Assembly: GCA_934477125.1 (NCBI GenBank)
Contig: CAKSOL010000009.1
Span: forward strand, 62,001 to 126,000
DNA: 64,000 nt
Source of the DNA: an uncultured Eubacteriales bacterium
GTDB lineage: Bacteria > Bacillota > Clostridia > Oscillospirales > Acutalibacteraceae
Direction of reading: 5' to 3'
The position numbers and the translations under genes are program-made. The first letter of the stretch is position 1, and each line of letters begins with the position of its first letter. Below are positions 58,974 through 64,000 of this stretch, piece after piece. The notes beneath the pieces are model-generated. The model searched no databases, was not told the origin of the DNA, and worked only from the letters and a program-made list of their open reading frames with translations.

Positions 58974-59459
58974 TCATCCTCCCACAGTAGTATTCAACGT
59001 TACGGCTCCGGCGCTATAATAGGTTTCCGGCTCGTACGCCATAATTTTTAGCTTTATGCTTGCCCCATTTTCGGGAACGGTGTCAAATGTAACAGTCCTT
59101 ACATATTCATTCGGCTTTAAAATTCCTGTTTCGGCAAGAATATTATCATCCGCATCAAGGATACGCAGCTTTAACCAGACCTCGTTGCCGTCATCGTTGG
59201 TAAAGTACACATCAGCCGAGCTTCCATTCAAATCAACCTTGCCGCATATATGGGCTGAGAAACTCATTCCGTCCCTATAAATCTGCGTCCAGCTTTCGTC
59301 CGCCGCATCCGGCATACCGCTTTGCGCCGCTGTTTCAAACGGCGGCGGAACAAACTCTGCTTGTTCAGACTTTCCGCCTGTCAGAGCAAGAGACAGAACC
59401 ATTCCGATAACGGCAAGAAAGCAAGCAGCAGCAGAGAAATAAATGGCTTTACTCTTCAT
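58974..59459 (-). CDS. Membrane-anchored beta-domain protein, paralogue of the gene at 60729
   Basis: 161 residues. One N-terminal helix (about 6-28, IYFSAAACFLAVIGMVLSLAL), a short linker, then a beta domain of about 105 residues with VYFTNDDGNEVWLKLRILDA, ILAETGILKPNEYVRTVTFD and IKLKIMAYEPETYYSAGAVT. The same strand order (filament-like residues followed by DDxxIxxxGxLxPxxxV) occurs in the product of 60729-61265. Function unknown. AGGAG precedes the ATG. It ends 4 bases before the SPKTG gene. Confidence 0.7.
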   Translation of the reverse strand: MKSKAIYFSAAACFLAVIGMVLSLALTGGKSEQAEFVPPPFETAAQSGMPDAADESWTQIYRDGMSFSAHICGKVDLNGSSADVYFTNDDGNEVWLKLRILDADDNILAETGILKPNEYVRTVTFDTVPENGASIKLKIMAYEPETYYSAGAVTLNTTVGG

Positions 59460-59542
59460 ATTTTAAAACTCCTGTACACTCCCTATCATCCTTCATTTCC
59501 GCCCGCCGGCGTCTTGGCGGACAGAAATCAGGGATGATTTTC

Positions 59543-59580
59543 GGAACACAGGCCGCATATCGGCATACAGCCTGTGCTCC
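59543..59580. other. Hairpin within the surface operon
   Basis: GGAACACAGGC (59543-59553) pairs with GCCTGTGCTCC (59570-59580), 10 of 11 bases plus one G-T. There is no T run on the minus strand, so it is more likely an mRNA processing or stability element than a terminator. Confidence 0.45.
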
Positions 59581-59587
59581 GACTGCA

Positions 59588-60121
59588 TTATTCGTTTACT
59601 AGGGTCACCGTCACCGTACCGATTTTTGTACCGGCTGTCTTTTCGGAAGAGAGCGCTCCGCTCAGGCTGAGTGCCGCGCTGTCAGAAGGTGCGCTCAGAG
59701 GCTCAGTATCTACGGCGCTTTCAAGATTAAGCTCTGCATCGGAAAAAGTACCGATAATTCCGCTGTACTCCGACTCAGGCGCATAGCTGAGCTGTACGGT
59801 TACGGCAGCATTGGAATGATTTGTGACTTTGATTTTGTTTGCGTCCGGCTCACAGCTCCATGCGGCTGCTTTGGCACCGTCATATTTGTGGCTGGCGGGG
59901 TTCCATGTGCCGGCGGATGCATCGGTATAGGTAAACTCCATACTGCCCCAGGCGATATCTATACTGTAAATCGTTTCAGAAGCACCGCCCGCAACATAAG
60001 TACCCTTAACCTCTGCGGAATTGCTTCCGCCTATGGCAGAGATAGAATCTGCCGCAAAGGCGGTTACGGACGTCATAGAAAGCAGCGCCAAAGTGAGAAT
60101 AATTGCAAATATCTTTTTCAT
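59588..60121 (-). CDS. Secreted single-module protein (WGxMEFTY module), copy 1
   Basis: 177 residues. Signal peptide (MKKIFAIILTLALLSMTSVTAFA, residues 1-23), a short spacer, then one module of about 115 residues: IYSIDIAWGSMEFTYTD, TWNPASHKYDG, NKIKVTNHSNAAVTVQLSY, GIIGTFSDAEL, ALSLSGALSS and the last strand TKIGTVTVTL. No wall-anchor motif and no membrane helix, so it is free, filament-forming or held by partners. About 30% identical by eye to the product at 60155. Function unknown. Confidence 0.75.
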   Translation of the reverse strand: MKKIFAIILTLALLSMTSVTAFAADSISAIGGSNSAEVKGTYVAGGASETIYSIDIAWGSMEFTYTDASAGTWNPASHKYDGAKAAAWSCEPDANKIKVTNHSNAAVTVQLSYAPESEYSGIIGTFSDAELNLESAVDTEPLSAPSDSAALSLSGALSSEKTAGTKIGTVTVTLVNE

Positions 60122-60154
60122 TTTCCTTCGTTCCTTTCCGGTATAAAATATAAA

Positions 60155-60673
60155 TCAACTCAGAGAAACCGTAACAGAGCCGACTTTTGTAAATTCTAAA
60201 ACATTACTTGCAAGGACTCCGGATAGCGTCAGCCTGGTGACTACGCTGTCGGCACCGTCTGCATTGTCCTCAACTCCGGCATCAAGAGTGTCGGTCGTTA
60301 CGCTGAATTCGCCGGTGACGCCGCCGTAGCCCTCGGCAGCCGCATAGGCAAAATCGACCTTTACATCCTTATTGGAATGGTTGACGACGGTAACGTCGTT
60401 GCCGTCTGCCGTCCAGCTTGCAGAGGTATTGTCGGTATACTTATGGGTAGCAGGGTCCCAGTCGCGTGTACCGGAGGCAGAATAGGTAAACTCCATTTTG
60501 CCCCATGCTACGTCCACGCTGTATACCTCCGGGGTAGTTGTGCCGCCTGCGTACTTAGCCTTAACATCGATGCTTCGGCTTCCGTTTTTGCCTATGGTAT
60601 CTTCTTGAGCCGAGGCGGTAACCGGTACAGCCAAAACCAAAGCAGCCAGTAACATAACAAATATTTTTTTCAT
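60155..60673 (-). CDS. Secreted single-module protein (WGxMEFTY module), copy 2
   Basis: 172 residues from the ATG at 60673 (GAAAGGAAC upstream). Signal peptide MKKIFVMLLAALVLAVPVTASA, then the same module: VYSVDVAWGKMEFTYSA, DWDPATHKYTD, NDVTVVNHSNKDVKVDFAY, GGVTGEFSVT, RLTLSGVLASN and FTKVGSVTVSL. It ends 33 bases before the next module protein. A tandem duplicate of 59588-60121; whether the two interact is unknown. Confidence 0.75.
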   Translation of the reverse strand: MKKIFVMLLAALVLAVPVTASAQEDTIGKNGSRSIDVKAKYAGGTTTPEVYSVDVAWGKMEFTYSASGTRDWDPATHKYTDNTSASWTADGNDVTVVNHSNKDVKVDFAYAAAEGYGGVTGEFSVTTDTLDAGVEDNADGADSVVTRLTLSGVLASNVLEFTKVGSVTVSLS

Positions 60674-60728
60674 TTTAAAAAGTTCCTTTCTGTCTTTATA
60701 TTTCACGCCCCTGCGGGCGAAGAAAGCA

Positions 60729-61265
60729 TCACTCAGTCACCGTGACGGTTACGGGAATTTCGGTATTTATCATCGCTTTTTCTCCGCTTGCCCGGTCATA
60801 ATACAGGACGATAAATTTCCCGTCATAGCCGCCTGCGGCAAGCCGCTTTTCGGCACCGTCCAAAAGGCTCAGGGCAGAAACCCTGTTACCGGGCTCCAGT
60901 CTGCCCGACTGAAGGATAACGACATCATCTATCACAAGCTGAAGCAGCATATCCTGATTGGATTTTGTCGGGTTGGCAAACAAAAGCGCTGCGTTCCTAT
61001 CCGAAAGGCTGATGCTGACCTCTTTTGCATAGGTAAGACCTACTGCTCCGCCGCCCTCAGGCTGCGAGAGCTTTTCTTCCCCGTCATCACCAATCGGCTC
61101 AGCGTTTTCCTCAATCTGCCGCGGCGCATAATCGGGAGCAAGGACGGGAGTGCCGTCACGGAACCATATTGCCCAAACGCTGAGCCCCACGGCGGCAGCC
61201 GTAATAAGCAGCAAAAGCAAAATAAGCAGATATTTCTTCTTGTTTTCCTTTTTGTTATCATCCAT
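60729..61265 (-). CDS. Membrane-anchored beta-domain protein, paralogue of the gene at 58974
   Basis: 178 residues. The ATG at 61265 has GGAG 8-9 bases upstream and lies 3 bases after the stop of the large protein. A charged tail (DDNKKENKKK) is followed by one helix (about 12-34, LLILLLLLITAAAVGLSVWA), an acidic linker with Glu/Gly/Pro, then a beta domain: ALLFANPTKSNQDMLLQLVI, ILQSGRLEPGNRVSALSLLD and FIVLYYDRASGEKAMINTEI. Same plan as the product at 58974. Function unknown. Confidence 0.7.
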   Translation of the reverse strand: MDDNKKENKKKYLLILLLLLITAAAVGLSVWAIWFRDGTPVLAPDYAPRQIEENAEPIGDDGEEKLSQPEGGGAVGLTYAKEVSISLSDRNAALLFANPTKSNQDMLLQLVIDDVVILQSGRLEPGNRVSALSLLDGAEKRLAAGGYDGKFIVLYYDRASGEKAMINTEIPVTVTVTE

Positions 61266-61267
61266 GC

Positions 61268-64000
61268 TCAATCATCTCCAATCGTAACAGTTACCGACCC
61301 GATTACCGCCTTATTCATAGATTCGGTCGGTTTCCCCTTCAAAATCAGCCAAGCAGATTTCTCTGCCCCGACAGGCAGAGTGACCGGCGCGGTAATGGCT
61401 GCCGCTCCGTCAGTAAAGCCGCCGGACACCGTGTTCTTTGACTGCGTGTAGCGATAGGAGACGCTGACCGCAGCTTCGCCGCTGTTTCGGACGGTGATTT
61501 TGTTTCCGTTCGTTTTATCCGGCTTCCAGCCTACGCCGTCATAGGTATGTGCCGCCGCATTCCATGCTCCGTCCGAATAGGTAAACTCCATATCCGCCCA
61601 GGTAATATCCACGCTGACAATATCAATATGAATATCTTTGCAGCTTACGGAACTGTTCCCCGCATTATCAATGGCTGTCACGGTTATTCTTGTATCGCCT
61701 GCCGGAAGCTCTGTCAGCGTAAAGCCGACGTCTGCTCCCCCGCTTGCCGGTACACTTCCGGTTTTCAGAGCTTCATTGCTGTTTTCTATCTCATAGGCTA
61801 CCGAAGCAAGCCCCGACGAGCCTGCGCCATTCTTACTGTCATTTACGGTAACTTTAATTCCGGAACCTGCGGAATAATCGCCAAAAGAAATCTTAGGAGC
61901 GGTCTTATCTATCTGAATCTTCTTAAAGCCCTCGGTTTTGTTGGCTTCTCTGCCTGTAACCGTATCACCTGCATTATCGTAAACCTTGTAATAGACGTAA
62001 TACTCGCCCTCGTCGCTTACGGTAATTGTATTTCCGATAAGCTCCGTCAGTCCCTCGGTCGGGATTTCGTTGTTATTTGAAACGATTTTATACCATTTCT
62101 TCCCGACTCCGCTCTGGCCGTCGCCTGCGGTTATTGTAATAGTCTGATTATCCTTCGACCAGCTGTCCGAACCGCCGCTTACGGCTGCGGTCGGCGGATC
62201 AAAATCCAGCTTATCGACCTTTACGGCAGCGCTGTTCTCTCCGCCGTAGTCAAGATCGCGGACAGTCACAGTATAATTCCCGTTCTGCCTTGCCCAGACC
62301 TGACCGCTTGACTCAGTACTTGTTTTGCCGTCCGGTAAAATAACCTCATAATTCTTTCCGACATAATCCGAAAGTTGCCAGGTCAAGGTTGCCGTATCGT
62401 TTGTCCATACTGTCGGCGCGCCTGTTATGGTGATTGCCGGCGTATGATTATCAACCGCCGTTTGAGAAATCACCGTATAAGGCGACGAATAGGCTGTGCA
62501 GGTATGGTTCAGATAATCGGAAACCTTTATATGCAGGTATTTGACAGTCGGCGCACTTTCGCTTGCCGTATAAGTAACCGTCGCTGCGCCGGTCTGAAGT
62601 GTTGTCCAGGAATTCGGCGCTGCGGTACCGTTCGTCCAGCCGTACTGCACGGTTTTCACACCCGAATGTGCGTCGGCATAGGTTATCGGCAAAACAATTT
62701 TTGTGTAAATGCCGCTTTTGGGCGATTCAGCGGAGCCGTCTGTCGGCTCTCCGACAGAAGCCGTAGGATTTACCCTATCAATCCTCTCAACCTGAACGGT
62801 TTTAGAAACGGTAACGTCTCCTGCTGTAAGCAGAAACGTATAATAACCGCTTTCGGTAACAGTAACGCTCGCCGCAGTTTTGCTCAGCGTTGTCCACGAT
62901 GACGCATCCGATTTGCGGTATTTCAGCGTTTGCGCTCCCGACGCCGAAATGCTTATTTTTCTGCTTTCAGCCCAGTTTGTATTATCTGCCGTAACGGTCA
63001 GCGTCGGCGGCGTACTGCCCGATGCAGGGTTCGCAGCCGTACCGAAATCAAGACAGGCGTTTTTATAGGTCGAAGCGCCCGTTGTGGCATAAACCGCTTT
63101 CACGTGAAGATACCACTTGCCGTTTGACGCTCCGCTGCCCGGCTCTTTCCGGATTGAAAGCGAAAGTCCTGAATTTTTCGCAGCCGTAAGCTCTGACGAT
63201 GAAAGCTCCACCCAGCCGTTCGTGGGCGCGGTCGCTGAATCCGACCAGGCGCAGCTCATTCCCGTGGTCTTTGCCTTAACCTCATTAACCGTAACGGTTG
63301 CCTTGCCGGTGCCGCTCGTAATGCCGTTTGCCGTAACGATGAAATTCGGTACTGATGTATCAACGGCTGCCGTTGTGGTTCCCGTGCCGCTTTCTGTCGC
63401 TTTGGTGGTTGTGCCGTTGCACATATCCTTGATATAGCTTGTATTTGTGATACCGTTCACAGCAAGCCTTCCGCTTGCGTTTTCCGCCACAGTTCCCTTA
63501 AAATAGAGAACATTCGTATTTGCACCGCCGGCATAAGAGGCTTTTCCCCAGGATGTATTCACCACAACGCTTTTAATATTGACGCTGTTTACGCTGTCAA
63601 CAATCTCATCAAAAATCAGAGAAACCGTAAAGGTATCTCCAACCTTATAAACCCCTCCCGCCATGGGAGCGACCGAGACAAGCTGGGGTTCTTGGGTGTC
63701 AAGCAGCTTGAGGTAATTGTATTCATCCTTTTCAACCCATTTATCTCCGCCGCTGCCGCTGGCGCTGTATCCGACAGCGATTTTATCCTGAGTAACAGGA
63801 AAAACCAGAGCGGTACTGTTCCCAAAGCCGTTCTTTATATATTCGTTCGTAGGCTTTCTTGCCGTTGTTCCGGCTCCGGACGGGAAGCAGTAGGCAGCAT
63901 AATTTTTATTTGCGCTGCCTGCTCCCCCGTGTTCCAGAGTCATTGCATAGGCAGCGGGGTTCATATCGTTAAAATTTGTAAATCCCTTGTATTCCCCGTC
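61268..64000 (-). CDS. Large multi-domain surface protein with Ig-like repeats and C-terminal WGxMEFTY-type module (N terminus outside window)
   Basis: About 910 codons are open to the window edge, so the N terminus, including any signal peptide, is missing. The visible part holds: a region with FTVSLIFDEIVDSVNSVNI (a bacterial Ig-like/SwmB-type domain, about 100-200), several beta-sandwich repeats of about 90 residues (for example TASVGEPTDGSAESPKSG..., WQLSDYVGKNYEVILPDG, WSKDNQTITITAGDGQSGVG), a domain ending RITVTAIDNAGNSSVSC, and finally the module VSVDITWADMEFTYSDG, AWNAAAHTYDG, NKITVRNSGEAAVSVSYRY, ending IGSVTVTIGDD. No SPKTG or LPXTG motif at its C terminus. It is first in the visible part of the operon and may be an adhesin or fibre tip. 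Confidence 0.75.
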   Translation of the reverse strand, partial: DGEYKGFTNFNDMNPAAYAMTLEHGGAGSANKNYAAYCFPSGAGTTARKPTNEYIKNGFGNSTALVFPVTQDKIAVGYSASGSGGDKWVEKDEYNYLKLLDTQEPQLVSVAPMAGGVYKVGDTFTVSLIFDEIVDSVNSVNIKSVVVNTSWGKASYAGGANTNVLYFKGTVAENASGRLAVNGITNTSYIKDMCNGTTTKATESGTGTTTAAVDTSVPNFIVTANGITSGTGKATVTVNEVKAKTTGMSCAWSDSATAPTNGWVELSSSELTAAKNSGLSLSIRKEPGSGASNGKWYLHVKAVYATTGASTYKNACLDFGTAANPASGSTPPTLTVTADNTNWAESRKISISASGAQTLKYRKSDASSWTTLSKTAASVTVTESGYYTFLLTAGDVTVSKTVQVERIDRVNPTASVGEPTDGSAESPKSGIYTKIVLPITYADAHSGVKTVQYGWTNGTAAPNSWTTLQTGAATVTYTASESAPTVKYLHIKVSDYLNHTCTAYSSPYTVISQTAVDNHTPAITITGAPTVWTNDTATLTWQLSDYVGKNYEVILPDGKTSTESSGQVWARQNGNYTVTVRDLDYGGENSAAVKVDKLDFDPPTAAVSGGSDSWSKDNQTITITAGDGQSGVGKKWYKIVSNNNEIPTEGLTELIGNTITVSDEGEYYVYYKVYDNAGDTVTGREANKTEGFKKIQIDKTAPKISFGDYSAGSGIKVTVNDSKNGAGSSGLASVAYEIENSNEALKTGSVPASGGADVGFTLTELPAGDTRITVTAIDNAGNSSVSCKDIHIDIVSVDITWADMEFTYSDGAWNAAAHTYDGVGWKPDKTNGNKITVRNSGEAAVSVSYRYTQSKNTVSGGFTDGAAAITAPVTLPVGAEKSAWLILKGKPTESMNKAVIGSVTVTIGDD

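Noticed and set aside
61547..62902. Plus-strand frames within the large surface protein
   Set aside because: Cys- and Arg-rich, without family features, and opposite to a continuous repeat-rich coding frame.

Overview
The window looks like chromosome of a spore-forming, anaerobic, low-to-mid GC Firmicute, most likely a gut clostridium of the Oscillospiraceae/Ruminococcaceae type. The reasons are the sporulation genes gpr and spoIIP, HPr kinase, pyruvate phosphate dikinase, indolepyruvate:ferredoxin oxidoreductase, FeoB with a Cys-rich partner, a dockerin protein and an SPKTG-anchored surface protein. No sequence search was run, so the placement is inference.

Layout. 1-4288 (minus): hprK, a ROK sugar kinase, murB, rapZ and the 5' part of whiA, which is cut by the window edge. 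4458-6635 (plus): gpr, spoIIP and a small membrane protein. 6637-7606: a small membrane gene with a palindrome-bearing promoter, a divergent Cro-like regulator and an AbrB-type regulator. 7769-11609 (minus): trmD, rimM, a D,D-carboxypeptidase, a D-lactate-dehydrogenase-like gene and secG. 11764-14625: a TIGR01440 protein and maf, then the converging PadR/DUF1700/DUF4097 operon. 14858-20593 (plus): an operon for aromatic 2-oxo acid oxidation (adenylate-forming ligase, iorA, iorB, paaK, ACT protein). 20719-27472 (minus): an HMA protein, an ABC transporter and an iron-uptake operon (feoA, feoA, feoB, Cys-rich protein) behind operator-like dyads. 27896-31379 (plus): a glmM with an N-terminal HTH domain, and glmS.

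31448-40067: a PII-like protein with a DUF1538 membrane protein, an SbcCD/YhaN-like pair, and a secreted LRR-dockerin gene split by a frameshift. 40097-47487 (plus): coaX and an ECF S component, ppdK, tsaE, tsaB, rpiB and upp. 47558-54892: brnQ, a DUF6512 protein, two glycosyltransferases with rfbA, a cyclophilin and uvrC. 54960-58012: an accessory patch of small regulators, a ribbon-helix-helix gene with no normal start codon, an ABC-exporter remnant, and tRNA-Ala and tRNA-Arg.

58292-64000 (minus): a six-gene cell-surface operon. One module, marked by a VDxxWxxMEFTY-like core and a terminal IGSVTVT-like strand, occurs in three of its proteins. Two other members are a paralogous pair of membrane-anchored beta-domain proteins, and the last carries an SPKTG wall anchor. 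This is the best candidate here for an undescribed system. The HTH-GlmM fusion and the frameshifted LRR-dockerin gene are the next most notable features.
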